A stretch of 64,000 nucleotides of DNA from Flavobacteriales bacterium (GTDB taxonomy: Bacteria > Bacteroidota > Bacteroidia > Flavobacteriales_F > PHOS-HE28). The stretch lies in contig JACJZF010000002.1 in the NCBI GenBank assembly GCA_020635725.1, positions 186,001 through 250,000 of the forward strand. The letters are read 5' to 3'. The position numbers and the translations under genes were made by a program. The notes beneath the pieces were generated by a model. It did not search any database. It saw only the letters and a list, made by a program, of their open reading frames with translations, and was not told the DNA's origin. Of this stretch, positions 36,518 to 44,980 are shown in pieces. Positions within the stretch are counted from its first letter, which is position 1; each line of letters opens with the position of its first letter.

Positions 36518-38817
36518 GCAGGAGTCGCACATACCCGTTGCTCCTGGCCAGTGCGCTGCTCTTCAGCGCATGCTCAGGCTTGAAGCACGCCACGGAGGAG
36601 AACCCGCTCTTCACCGGCTACTCCGTGCGATTCGAACCGGACCCCGAGGCCGATCCGAAGGGCGCGCGCGCCGAGTTGGATGCCGTGGTGACGCCGCAAC
36701 CCAATGAGGGCTTCCTCGGCATGCGCCCGCTGGTGGCGCTCTACAACATGACCAAGGAGCCCAAGCGAAAGGGGAAGGGCTTGCGCCATGTGCTCAAGTA
36801 CAAGATCGCCACGGCACCGGTGTACCTGAACGATGTGCCGCTCACCGATATCGATGCCGCGCTCGCCAACCGCATGAACAACCGTGGCTACTTCTCCGCG
36901 GAAGCCGCGCACCAGGTCATCCGCAAGGGACGGCGAGCCGAGGTGCTCTTCACGGTGACCCCCGGCCGCGTGCATCGTCTGCGTGAGATCGTCTATGCCG
37001 ACACGGCCCAGGTGCTCGAGGACAGCCTGCGTCACCTGATCGCGCGCGCGCAGGAGCGTTCCCGCTTGAAGCGCGGCGACCCCTATCGTCTGGATGCTCT
37101 CATCGAGGAGCGTTCGCGTGTGGCCAACCGACTGCGCAATACGGGCTGGTACCGCATGAACGAGGACCTGCTGGAGTTCGCGGCGGACACGAGCGCGGGC
37201 GATCGTCAAGTGGATCTTCGGCTGCGGGTGAAGGCGCAGGTCGGGGCGCGTGAGCGGCAGCGCTACGTGCTGGGCAAGGTGCGTGTCCACGGCGACCGCG
37301 ATGAGCTGCTGCAGGCTTCGGATACGGTGCGCGTCGATAGCCTCCTCTACATCGACTACCTGGGCATGTACCGCCCATCGACCATCACGCGCGGCGTCTT
37401 CCTGGAGCCGGGCAGCAGCTATGCGCAGCGCCGCGTCGACCTTACGCGCCAGTTCTTGTCGAGCTATGGCGTGTTCACATCCGTCACCATCGACCTCGTG
37501 GACGACAGCGCGCGCGCCGGCGTGCTCGATGCCGACGTGCTCCTGACGCCACAGGAGCGCTTCTCGCTCTTCACCGAGCTCAACGCAACCAGCAAGAGCA
37601 ACAGCTTCGCCGGGCCCGGCGTGAAGGTGGGTTGGAAGGACCGCGACCTGTTCCGTGGCGCCGAGGTGCTCACCGCCGACCTCAACGGTCGATTCGAGAC
37701 GCAGATCGCGGGTGCAGGAAAGGGCACCAACGCCTACGAGATCGGCGCCAAAACCTCGTTGAGCATTCCCCGCCTGCTGCTGCTGGGGTCATGGCGCGCG
37801 GCACGTTCCTATGCGCCCATCACGCGCATCGACTTGGGATACGGCCTGTTCCGCCGGATCGGTCTCTACGGGTTGGAGTCGGCCAATCTCGGCTACAGCT
37901 ACATCTACCGGCAGAACCGATACGTGTGGCACGACATCAAACTGCCCGAGGTGAGCTACAACAACCTGTATTACACCAGCGACGCCTTCGATGCATTCCT
38001 GAATGCCAACCCGGCCATCCGCCGGAGCTTCGATGAGCAATTCATCATCGGTGTCGGCTACACCTACACGCGCACGAATCGGCGGGGAGCGGGCGATCGC
38101 ACCTGGTGGCTGTACAGCTTGGGCGTGGATGAGGCGGGAGGGCTCACCTCCTTGGTCTCGGGGGCGCTGGAAGGGACGCAGCCGGCCGATGGGTACAAGC
38201 TGTTCGGCGAACGCTATTCGCAGTATGTGCGCTTCCGCGCCGAGGGCCGATGGTTCCAAGGGCTCGGCAGCGGCAACGGCCAGCTCGCCGTGCGCATGCT
38301 CGCGGCGAGCGCTACGCCATACGGCAACAGCAGCACCGTGCCCTACGTGAAGCAGTTCTTCAGCGGTGGCACCAACAGCCTGCGCGCGTTCCGGGCACGC
38401 AGCGTTGGCCCCGGCACCTATGACCCCGATGCGAACGCGAGTGATGCGGGCAGCGCTGTCTTCCAAGTGGATCAGGTCGGCGACATCAAGTTCGAGCTCA
38501 ACGTCGAGTATCGTTTCCCCATCTCGGGCATCGTGAAAGGGGCGCTCTTCTCCGACGCGGGCAATGTGTGGCTGCAGCAGGAGGATCCGCAGCGTCCGGG
38601 CGGCGCCTTCAAGCTGAAGGATGCGGTGGATGAGCTGGCGGTGGGCGCGGGCTTCGGCGTGCGCATCGATCCGGAGGTGATCGTCATCCGGCTCGATCTG
38701 GCCACTCCGCTGCGTCGCCCTGACCTGCCGCAAGGAGACCGATGGGTCTTCGATGATCAGCGCCCGCGGCTGCTCGACAACATGATCCTGAACATCGCCA
38801 TCGGCTATCCGTTCTGA
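36514..38817 (+). CDS. tamL: TamL: BamA/TamA-family outer-membrane lipoprotein
   Basis: The 767-residue protein carries a signal peptide with lipobox FSAC (C20), POTRA-like domains in the N-terminal half (about 75-340) and an Omp85 C-terminal barrel (about 345-767) with the VKQFFSGGTNSLRAFRARS segment, equivalent to the VRGF lock region of BamA/TamA, near 610, and a terminal aromatic residue (IAIGYPF). A lipid-anchored TamA homologue is the Bacteroidota form called TamL. It is translationally coupled to tamB. Confidence 0.9.
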   Translation: MSRSRTYPLLLASALLFSACSGLKHATEENPLFTGYSVRFEPDPEADPKGARAELDAVVTPQPNEGFLGMRPLVALYNMTKEPKRKGKGLRHVLKYKIATAPVYLNDVPLTDIDAALANRMNNRGYFSAEAAHQVIRKGRRAEVLFTVTPGRVHRLREIVYADTAQVLEDSLRHLIARAQERSRLKRGDPYRLDALIEERSRVANRLRNTGWYRMNEDLLEFAADTSAGDRQVDLRLRVKAQVGARERQRYVLGKVRVHGDRDELLQASDTVRVDSLLYIDYLGMYRPSTITRGVFLEPGSSYAQRRVDLTRQFLSSYGVFTSVTIDLVDDSARAGVLDADVLLTPQERFSLFTELNATSKSNSFAGPGVKVGWKDRDLFRGAEVLTADLNGRFETQIAGAGKGTNAYEIGAKTSLSIPRLLLLGSWRAARSYAPITRIDLGYGLFRRIGLYGLESANLGYSYIYRQNRYVWHDIKLPEVSYNNLYYTSDAFDAFLNANPAIRRSFDEQFIIGVGYTYTRTNRRGAGDRTWWLYSLGVDEAGGLTSLVSGALEGTQPADGYKLFGERYSQYVRFRAEGRWFQGLGSGNGQLAVRMLAASATPYGNSSTVPYVKQFFSGGTNSLRAFRARSVGPGTYDPDANASDAGSAVFQVDQVGDIKFELNVEYRFPISGIVKGALFSDAGNVWLQQEDPQRPGGAFKLKDAVDELAVGAGFGVRIDPEVIVIRLDLATPLRRPDLPQGDRWVFDDQRPRLLDNMILNIAIGYPF

Positions 38818-38869
38818 GGGCGGGTATCCACGGCTCTCGGTGCCATGCAGCCACCCCGGATTCAGTCGG

Positions 38870-39268
38870 TCAATGCCCCGGTCTGCATAGCCCCACGATG
38901 GTATGGAATACATCATGCAGCGCGCTGAGATCGCGGATGATGGCCTCGTCCTTGGCTCCTGCCTTGATCGCCTCGTCGAGCGCCTTGCTTCCTTCCACCA
39001 GGGCGGCAAGGCTCTTCTCGATCCCCTTCACATCCGCGTATTCGGTGGGGATGGGACTGTTCTGCCAGGCCACGGCCTTTTCCACGAGCTCGCCGCTCCG
39101 TTCCCGTATGGGCTTCAGGTCACCTTCTTCCGCGGGATGGAAAGTCTGGCTCATCACGGTGTGGAAGGCGCTCAGCTCGCTCCATGCCTTCTTCTCCTGT
39201 GCGCAGACACGGTTGAACGCAAGGAGTGCCAGGGAGAGCAGCAGGTATGACTTCAGGTTCTGTTTCAT
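38870..39268 (-). CDS. Small exported protein of unknown function, His-containing helical
   Basis: The 132-residue protein has a signal peptide (about 1-23, cut after VCAQ). The mature part looks all-helical and carries two paired-His motifs, FHTVMSQTFHP near 35-45 and LHDVFH near 117-122, with a Cys near the end. This spacing would suit metal binding in a four-helix bundle, but that is inference. I recall similar short proteins in other Bacteroidota without known function. It is the last gene of a minus-strand set of small exported and metal-related genes, 36 bases after the 42-residue gene. Confidence 0.75.
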   Translation of the reverse strand: MKQNLKSYLLLSLALLAFNRVCAQEKKAWSELSAFHTVMSQTFHPAEEGDLKPIRERSGELVEKAVAWQNSPIPTEYADVKGIEKSLAALVEGSKALDEAIKAGAKDEAIIRDLSALHDVFHTIVGLCRPGH

Positions 39269-39304
39269 GATCGATGGGTGTTGGGTTGGTGCGCGATGCG
39301 CGAT

Positions 39305-39433
39305 TCATGCGCGATCGGCGATTCTTCTACTTTTCATCTGGGTGGCGTACCGGTGGGTGAGCTGCCGGACGCCAAAGAGCTGATATCCGGCGTACAACGC
39401 CAGAGCAACTACGATTACGGTAAGGGTCTTCAT
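39305..39433 (-). CDS. 42-residue membrane-anchored small protein
   Basis: A short frame starting one base after the mbnP-like stop encodes 42 residues: a hydrophobic N-terminal helix (about 3-21) followed by a basic, His/Arg-containing tail (RQLTHRYATQMKSRR-like). The tight spacing implies translational coupling with the MbnP-like gene. No family is recognised; it could be a small membrane subunit, or a non-functional frame. Confidence 0.5.
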   Translation of the reverse strand: MKTLTVIVVALALYAGYQLFGVRQLTHRYATQMKSRRIADRA

Positions 39434-39434
39434 G

Positions 39435-40166
39435 TCATCGGGGTTTGTTGTCGTCGCCCAAGACGCGCGCGCGAAGGTTCTCGAGCGCCTGGGCTGCATA
39501 GATGCCCTGTCCCATGGTGCAGGGCTCATCGGGCAGGTCGATATCATGCAGGACCGCACGGAGATTCACCGGCACCATCATCACGGCGCTGCCGTTCAGC
39601 GGCACGCTGGCGTGGGCGTGGATGAGGAGCGCCGGCTCGTTGGGGTCCGCTGCGGCCACAATGCGGAAACGCCCGTCCGTTGAATCGATGCGGCCATCGT
39701 CGTTGCTGTCCATGGTGCCGCCGATGTCGAGCATGGCCTGATAGCTTCCACTGGCATCCTCGAACCACAGGCTATCGGCGCCGGGAATGCGATAGGCGCT
39801 CTGGAGCATGCGTGATTCGAGCCAGTGCGCCTCCCCCGAGGAGGGGTTGGGCAGGCTGAAGCGCCGATCCTGCCGGGTCAGGTCAATGAGCATGACCTGA
39901 TCTGGCCATGCGCCCATCGGTTGGCCCGCATCACTCAGCAAGGTGGCGCCTGCCAGGGCGAGACGGAAACGCTCGATTCGCACCAAAGTGCCGAAGCCAT
40001 CGGCGTACAGGCTGTCTGGGCTGAAGGGATGGCCATCGCAATGCAGGTCGAAGCGCAGCTCCAGCGAAGAGCCGGGAGCGGTGTTCGGCGGGTCGATACC
40101 ATCTTTCAGGCAACTGGTGAGCAGCGTGCCCGTGAGCGTCGCCACCAGGATGTTTCTGGTCTTCAT
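39435..40166 (-). CDS. MbnP-family copper-binding lipoprotein
   Basis: The 243-residue protein has a lipobox LLTSC with C19 and then the MbnP-like domain, recognisable from the opening strand LELRFDLHCDGHPF near residue 36, the acidic DLTRQDR stretch, and LLIHAHASVP-x(3)-S-x-VMMVPVNL near 178-200 plus a Cys near 222. MbnP proteins bind copper and in other bacteria act with the diheme protein MbnH to make kynurenine in MbnP; no MbnH is seen here. Start ATG 40166 fits the signal peptide. Its neighbours upstream (Cys-rich membrane protein) and downstream also look metal-related. Confidence 0.8.
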   Translation of the reverse strand: MKTRNILVATLTGTLLTSCLKDGIDPPNTAPGSSLELRFDLHCDGHPFSPDSLYADGFGTLVRIERFRLALAGATLLSDAGQPMGAWPDQVMLIDLTRQDRRFSLPNPSSGEAHWLESRMLQSAYRIPGADSLWFEDASGSYQAMLDIGGTMDSNDDGRIDSTDGRFRIVAAADPNEPALLIHAHASVPLNGSAVMMVPVNLRAVLHDIDLPDEPCTMGQGIYAAQALENLRARVLGDDNKPR

Positions 40167-40260
40167 GTACGGGTTGGTTGAGCCACGGCCATTGGGTTGC
40201 CGGGCATGAATGCACTGCGGCCATGGACGTTCAAGTCCAAGCCGCCTGATCAATCGGTGA

Positions 40261-40656
40261 TCAACCCAACCAGGGCACGTGGTCCACAGCGTCGCGGTGC
40301 CCGCTGTGCAAGGCGGCCCGAACCGGCGGGAAGCGCATTTCGGCAACACGCGGAACGAGCGCGATGGTCTTGCACGGAGGCAAGGCGACCAGCTCCAACG
40401 TCTCGATGCGCGGCGCGGAAGGGTCTTTCGAGCCCTCTGGGGCCGCCTTCTTCAGTTCCTTCCGAAGATGGCAGGAGCCCTTGCAGCAGTTCTTCTCCAT
40501 CGGTTTGAAGCGCTCCACGCATCGGGTACGTGCGATCTCCGCGCGATTCACCTGGAAATGCAGCAGGATGGCCGATGGCAACAGGAGGCCGAACAGGAAC
40601 GCCAGTATGAGCGACAGGCTCATCCATCGCATCCGGGTCATGTGCCGCGATCCCAT
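40261..40656 (-). CDS. Membrane-anchored Cys-rich protein, probably metal-related
   Basis: The 131-residue protein has an N-terminal hydrophobic segment (about 12-33) followed by a Cys cluster: C46, C57, C58, C62 with H63, in a CVERF-x(6)-CCKGSCHL-x-KELKK arrangement. Short proteins with a C-x-N-K-P-x(2)-x-C-NGKCHL-x-KEL-like motif are widespread in Bacteroidota near copper and TonB/MbnP genes; I take this as the same group. The remainder is low in motifs. Several Met codons (40656, 40641, 40632, 40623) could be the start. It is followed by the MbnP-like gene after 94 bases. Confidence 0.65.
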   Translation of the reverse strand: MGSRHMTRMRWMSLSLILAFLFGLLLPSAILLHFQVNRAEIARTRCVERFKPMEKNCCKGSCHLRKELKKAAPEGSKDPSAPRIETLELVALPPCKTIALVPRVAEMRFPPVRAALHSGHRDAVDHVPWLG

Positions 40657-40719
40657 AGCGGCGCGAAGGAACGAAGGGAGCTCGAAATGCCGCTGATGCG
40701 CGTCACCTTTTGCCCGCGA

Positions 40720-41706
40720 TCACCGAGCGACGAGCTCCACCCTTCGGTTCAGCTGCCTGCCCGCGTCGGTGTCGTTGCTGCTCACGGGAGCCAAGGGGCC
40801 AACCCCGTGTGCCTCGACCCGATCGGGTGCCACGCCATGCTCCTTGACGAGCAGTCGTACCACCTCCGCCGCTCGTCGCGCGCTCAGATCGATGTTATGG
40901 TCAAGGCCGCCGGTCATATCCGTATGGCCGACCACGTATGTATTCAAGCCAGGCATGAGCTGCAGCAGCTTGGCGATCTCGGCCACGATGGGCATCGATG
41001 CGGCCTGCACCGTGGCTTGGTCCGTATCGAAGAGGATATCATTCAGGGCCACCTTGCCATCGCGCTCGATCTGCAGCTTCATCCACTCCGCGTTCACGGT
41101 CACCTTGTCGGTATCGATACCCGCTTCCTCGATGATGTCCACGAAGAGGACCTTCTCCTCGTTGGTGTACTGCGATCCTGAGATGATCAGATGCACGGCG
41201 TTCCCATGATCCTTCAGCGTGCCCGCCAGGTAGAAGCTGCCGCCACTGGTGGCCGAGCCTTGCAGTAGGCGGATGCCTGAGCTGGGCGGGACCTCGTTCC
41301 TTCCGTAGTGAACGCCGAGGAAGGTGCGCCCGCCTATCTCCTTGCTCGTGGACTTGTCCTCTTGGCCCTGTGCGAGAATGGTTGCTCCGGCGCGCTTCAG
41401 GGCCGCTTGATAGTTGAGAAAGAGGTCGCGGATGGAGACCGTGCCTTTCATGGAATAGTAGAGCCGGGTGCGCTTCCCGCGGACCTCGGTCCAATCGTCG
41501 ATGTGCTTGTAGCTGGTGACGGGACCGCGTGCTATGGCATACTCCATATGGTTCTGCTCCTCGCACCAGAGGAGGGCTGCTCCTGGATAGCGGGTGATCA
41601 GCGGGTGGTCCTGGCAGCCAGCCACATCCTGCGCGATCGATGAGAGGCTAGCGAAGAGGGTGGCGGATGCCAGCAGAAGCCAGCTTGCGCCATGTGTCTT
41701 TGTCAT
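40720..41706 (-). CDS. OmpA-family outer-membrane/peptidoglycan-binding protein
   Basis: The 328-residue exported protein (signal peptide about 1-25) has an N-terminal region of unknown fold (about 30-200) and a C-terminal OmpA domain (about 215-328) with LNDILFDTDQATV, GHTDMTGG near 262, LSARRAAEVVRLL near 275 and RVEAHGVGPLAP and NRRVELV at the end. OmpA domains bind diaminopimelate-containing peptidoglycan, consistent with the MurE type predicted here. It begins 2 bases after the preceding T9SS-cargo gene, so the two are cotranscribed. Confidence 0.88.
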   Translation of the reverse strand: MTKTHGASWLLLASATLFASLSSIAQDVAGCQDHPLITRYPGAALLWCEEQNHMEYAIARGPVTSYKHIDDWTEVRGKRTRLYYSMKGTVSIRDLFLNYQAALKRAGATILAQGQEDKSTSKEIGGRTFLGVHYGRNEVPPSSGIRLLQGSATSGGSFYLAGTLKDHGNAVHLIISGSQYTNEEKVLFVDIIEEAGIDTDKVTVNAEWMKLQIERDGKVALNDILFDTDQATVQAASMPIVAEIAKLLQLMPGLNTYVVGHTDMTGGLDHNIDLSARRAAEVVRLLVKEHGVAPDRVEAHGVGPLAPVSSNDTDAGRQLNRRVELVAR

Positions 41707-41708
41707 GG

Positions 41709-42737
41709 CTATTGCAATAGGATGCGGGTCTGATGAAGCGCGCGTCCTTCGAGGCCGAAGCCGCGCAGCACGTACATGCCGGGTTCGAGTCCGTCGGTGT
41801 ACAACGTACGGAGGCCCGGATTGAAGCTGCGCACGGTGCGGCCGCTGGCATCGACCAGCTCGAGGCGCACGATGGCGTCGCTGGGAGCATTGGTCAGGAT
41901 GAGCGGTGTGCCCGTCATGGCCGGATTCGGGATGGCGCGGAACGGAGCGCCCTGCGACTCGTGGATGGCCGTGCTGCCAGCGGCGATCGGAGCCTTGTTG
42001 TACCACACCACATCGAACTCGTTGAATCCGTTGAAGTCCGTCTCCATCAGCAGGAGCCAGAAGCGATGCGCGGGCGATACCCAGCCCCATTGGGTCTTCG
42101 TCAGGGTGGTGGTGGTGCCCAGCACAGTGTTCTCCTGCACGCGTTCGAACCGGTAGCGCACCACGTCATCGTAGGACCCGTTCGGCAGGATCAATGTTCC
42201 ATAGCCATCCACCACCAGATCGATGCTGCCTTGCACCGTGCCTTGGAAACCGGCGGCGAGGAATGTGCCGGAGAAGGTGTCGCTGTTGAAGTCACCGAAT
42301 GTGTAGGGCAGCGCGAGTATGTTCTCCGGATCAGTGGCCAGGAGCAGTTTCGCTGTGTCCAGTGGTTCCGGGCCGGGTATGGTCAGCGCGTTGCCTTCGG
42401 TCGCCAAGAGGTCGCTGCCGGAGATGTAATAGGAATGCGAGCCGTCCCAACCGATGCCGCATAGGTTGCTCATGGGGAAGTCATTCGCCCATGGCGTGCC
42501 GGCCGGGTCCACGAAGCTGAACTGCTCCTCCGAGACCTCCGAGAGGCCGCTGAAATCCCAGGTCTGCATCGCGCCGACGGCCGCATCGAGCGCGTCGCCG
42601 TCAATAGGGTCGCTGCACAGCCCGATCGTCGTGGCATCGCCGAGCATGGGCATGTTGAGCATGGTGATATCGGGTTGCGCCAGCGCGCTCATCGGAAGGA
42701 GAAGCGATACCGGGATCAGCGTGGAGAGTGCCTTCAT
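41709..42737 (-). CDS. Secreted protein with T9SS type A sorting domain
   Basis: The 342-residue protein has a signal peptide (about 1-20, ending ALAQ), a beta-rich body of about 235 residues without a recognised domain, and a T9SS C-terminal domain from about 262 (FRAIPNPAM near 265, ASGRTVRSF near 297, GMYVLRG near 318, ending RILLQ). It should cross the outer membrane by T9SS. The function of the body is unknown. A palindrome matching one before the adjacent regulator gene lies 48-70 bases upstream, suggesting control by that LuxR-type regulator. It is followed at once by the OmpA-family gene. Confidence 0.82.
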   Translation of the reverse strand: MKALSTLIPVSLLLPMSALAQPDITMLNMPMLGDATTIGLCSDPIDGDALDAAVGAMQTWDFSGLSEVSEEQFSFVDPAGTPWANDFPMSNLCGIGWDGSHSYYISGSDLLATEGNALTIPGPEPLDTAKLLLATDPENILALPYTFGDFNSDTFSGTFLAAGFQGTVQGSIDLVVDGYGTLILPNGSYDDVVRYRFERVQENTVLGTTTTLTKTQWGWVSPAHRFWLLLMETDFNGFNEFDVVWYNKAPIAAGSTAIHESQGAPFRAIPNPAMTGTPLILTNAPSDAIVRLELVDASGRTVRSFNPGLRTLYTDGLEPGMYVLRGFGLEGRALHQTRILLQ

Positions 42738-42784
42738 CGGAAGCATTGTTGGAGTGCGCAAAGCAAGCTGCCCGCGGAAGGCGC

Positions 42785-42807
42785 ATCCATTACCCAAATG
42801 GGTGGAT
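42785..42807. promoter_or_regulatory. Palindrome ATCCATTACCCA-AA-TGGGTGGAT, putative regulator site 1
   Basis: The inverted repeat has core ACCCA-N2-TGGGT at 42792-42803 and outer ATCCA/TGGAT arms. It lies between the LuxR-type regulator stop (42812) and the start of the T9SS-cargo gene (42737), upstream of the latter. The same core recurs at 43476-43487. Confidence 0.6.
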
Positions 42808-42811
42808 CGCT

Positions 42812-43444
42812 TCAGACCAGGCGGTCGCGCGTCGCCGTCCGCACGGCCTCGGCCCGCGTGCTCACATGGAGCTTCGCGTAGATGCTCTTGATGTGCGCCT
42901 TCACGGTATTGGCGCTGATGAAGAGCATGTCGGCGATGCTTCGGTAGTTCTCGCCCTCGCAAAGCCGTGCGAGCACCTCGTTCTCACGTTCGCTCAGGCG
43001 GGGCGCGCTCTGCGGTCGGAAGGAGCGCACCACCAGACGCGCGATCCCCGGTGAGATCACCGATCCGCCGGCATGCACCTCACGGATGGCATCGGCCACC
43101 TGCTGCGGCGTGGAATGCTTGTGCAAGTACCCCGTGGCCCCTGCGCTCAGCGAGCGGAACACGCTCTCCTCATCATCGATCACGGTGAGCATGATGAAGT
43201 CCGTGCCCTTCATGCGCTCCTTGAGCCTGCGCACGCACTCGATCCCGCTCATGCCCGGTAGATGGATATCCATGAGCACCGCATCGGGGTCTTGGTCCGG
43301 AAGGCGCAGGGTCGCATCCTCCGCGCTGCCAAAGGCGCCGCATAGGCGGAATCCCTCGGTTGCCTCGATCATCGCCGCGAGGGCATCACGCGCCATGCGG
43401 TCGTCTTCAACGATGGCGACGGTGATCACGTCCGGGATATCCAT
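42812..43444 (-). CDS. NarL/LuxR-family response regulator
   Basis: The 210-residue regulator has a receiver domain with acidic residues near 13-15, phospho-acceptor D59, a Thr-containing LTVIDDE segment and K in LHKHS, and a C-terminal LuxR helix-turn-helix (about 146-205) with LSERENEVLARLCEG and ISANTVKAHIKSIYAKL. The kinase of matching class (HisKA_3) is encoded 1.5 kb away on the same strand at 44962-48162, and no closer kinase exists, so they are probably partners. Palindromes with the same core flank the gene on both sides, which fits autoregulation and control of the downstream T9SS/OmpA operon. Confidence 0.93.
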   Translation of the reverse strand: MDIPDVITVAIVEDDRMARDALAAMIEATEGFRLCGAFGSAEDATLRLPDQDPDAVLMDIHLPGMSGIECVRRLKERMKGTDFIMLTVIDDEESVFRSLSAGATGYLHKHSTPQQVADAIREVHAGGSVISPGIARLVVRSFRPQSAPRLSERENEVLARLCEGENYRSIADMLFISANTVKAHIKSIYAKLHVSTRAEAVRTATRDRLV

Positions 43445-43474
43445 GCACGGAAGGTAGGAGGTCGCGCGCTGATC

Positions 43475-43488
43475 CACCCATCTGGGTG
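43475..43488. promoter_or_regulatory. Palindrome CACCCA-TC-TGGGTG, putative regulator site 2
   Basis: A perfect 6-bp inverted repeat with a 2-base centre stands in the 79-bp gap between the divergent regulator (start 43444) and lipoprotein (start 43524) genes, about 35-45 bases from each ATG. Its core ACCCA-N2-TGGGT equals that of the palindrome at 42792-42803. Confidence 0.6.
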
Positions 43489-43523
43489 ATGCGATTCCAC
43501 GGTCTTGTGCGCACTTTTGATCC

Positions 43524-43973
43524 ATGAGATACACCGAATCGTACCTGTCTTCCTGCGCACTGGCGATCATGCTCTTCGCAAGCTGTGGCCCGAAACCGGA
43601 CTCCGACCTGCCGGACGCCACGCCATCAGGAGCCGAGGTGGAGACCGCCGCGGCTTGCGATCCCATCGTGGATGAGTACCGCGACCTCATGGCGGATTAT
43701 GAGAAAGGGCTTCAGGAGATGGTTGATGCGCGCAAGGTGGACCAAGCCCGGCAGGAGGAATGGTCAGAGCGCGCGCAGGAGCTGACAGAACGCGTGAAGG
43801 CAAGAGGAGAGCGCGAGTTGGGCTTGAAGTGCTGGCAGGAGTTCAATACCATCAGTCAGGCCTATGCTCCTCGCGTCGCCGACTTGGCCATGAAGCTGGC
43901 CATGATTCAGATGGAGCAGGGCGGAGTGGATCCAGCGATGATCGAGCAGATGAAGAATGCCGCCGGGCGATAG
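43524..43973 (+). CDS. Small lipoprotein of unknown function
   Basis: The 149-residue protein has a lipobox LFASC (C21), a short acidic linker, then a helical region (about 45-149) with heptad-like spacing, including a Cys pair at 45 and about 103. It may be a periplasmic helical-bundle protein; no family is recognised with confidence. It is divergent from the LuxR-type regulator, and the palindrome between them could control it. The membrane protein gene begins 8 bases after its stop. Confidence 0.75.
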   Translation: MRYTESYLSSCALAIMLFASCGPKPDSDLPDATPSGAEVETAAACDPIVDEYRDLMADYEKGLQEMVDARKVDQARQEEWSERAQELTERVKARGERELGLKCWQEFNTISQAYAPRVADLAMKLAMIQMEQGGVDPAMIEQMKNAAGR

Positions 43974-43981
43974 CACCGGGT

Positions 43982-44980
43982 ATGGGTGAATTTCCACAAC
44001 GATCGAAGCTTGGGCCTGGAATCGGCCTGGTGCTGAGTACTGCGGCTATTGGCTTCTTCATGGGGGGGATCGCGGGTCGGTTGTTGGTCCCCCGCACCGA
44101 TGGACTGGCGGGGGCCGCTGAAGTGATGGCGTACGGCGTTCTGGGTGCGGTGTTGTTCATGCTCTTGGCTGGAGTCCTGATTCGGCTCCTCTCCCGCACC
44201 GCGCTGGTCAGGTTGCTTTGGGTCGTCGGAACGATCTCGCTCGTGCTCGTAGGATGGACCATCTCGCGCATCCTCTCCATGCAGCAGGAGCAGCGGAAAC
44301 AGATGGAAGAGGAGGAGGAGCGGAGGCGACGGCTCGCACCGACGAGCGCAGCGGAACAGGTTCGATTCGCATCGCTCCGGAACGGGCATCGGGCAGCACC
44401 GACCAGCGAACTCGGTCCTGCGGGTATGGGACTGGGCATGATGGCGCCGCATATGAGGGATGGAGCGTGGTTGTTCTATGCAAGTCCCGACCCTGATCAT
44501 GAGTTGATGCATCCTGTAGTCGTGGACAGCCTTGTCTTCGGGCATGGGGTGGCGCACCCGAGCATCGATGCCGCGCCGCCGTGGTTCGTGCCGGCGCATC
44601 TCAAGCTGGATCATGACCTGCTGTTATTGCGTGCCATTACGATGAGCGCGAGCTGGGTGGAGGTGGTGGTGAATGAGGGCGATGGCCGTACGGCTTGGGT
44701 GGAGCGCGCACAGGGCGAGTTGCGTTTGTGGCCCGATTTCATCCTCGCGGTAGCCACGGTCGAGGTCATCGATCCGGTTGCGAACCCGATGCGCACGAAG
44801 CCGATGGAGCAGGCCTCGATACGGGCTGATGGAACGAGCGCATTGCTTACGCCATTGGCCGTGCAAGGCGATTGGCTGCTGGTGCGGGCCCATGGATCCT
44901 CCCATACCTTGGATACCACCGGATGGGTGCGCTGGCGAAAAGGCGATTCGCTGCTTGTAAACTACAAGCTGCTGTGCTGA
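43982..44980 (+). CDS. Membrane protein of unknown function
   Basis: The 332-residue protein has three hydrophobic segments in its first third (about 12-32, 42-64 and 70-90), then a Glu/Arg-rich helical linker (about 93-112) and a soluble C-terminal region. A segment near 235-265 (W-x-EVVVNEGDGRTAWV) and the GWVRWRKGDSLLVNY end resemble an SH3-like fold, but that is only a pattern impression. The ATG at 43982 is preferred over a longer frame that overlaps the lipoprotein. Its stop lies 19 bases inside the convergent kinase gene, an overlap at the 3' ends. Confidence 0.7.
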   Translation: MGEFPQRSKLGPGIGLVLSTAAIGFFMGGIAGRLLVPRTDGLAGAAEVMAYGVLGAVLFMLLAGVLIRLLSRTALVRLLWVVGTISLVLVGWTISRILSMQQEQRKQMEEEEERRRRLAPTSAAEQVRFASLRNGHRAAPTSELGPAGMGLGMMAPHMRDGAWLFYASPDPDHELMHPVVVDSLVFGHGVAHPSIDAAPPWFVPAHLKLDHDLLLLRAITMSASWVEVVVNEGDGRTAWVERAQGELRLWPDFILAVATVEVIDPVANPMRTKPMEQASIRADGTSALLTPLAVQGDWLLVRAHGSSHTLDTTGWVRWRKGDSLLVNYKLLC

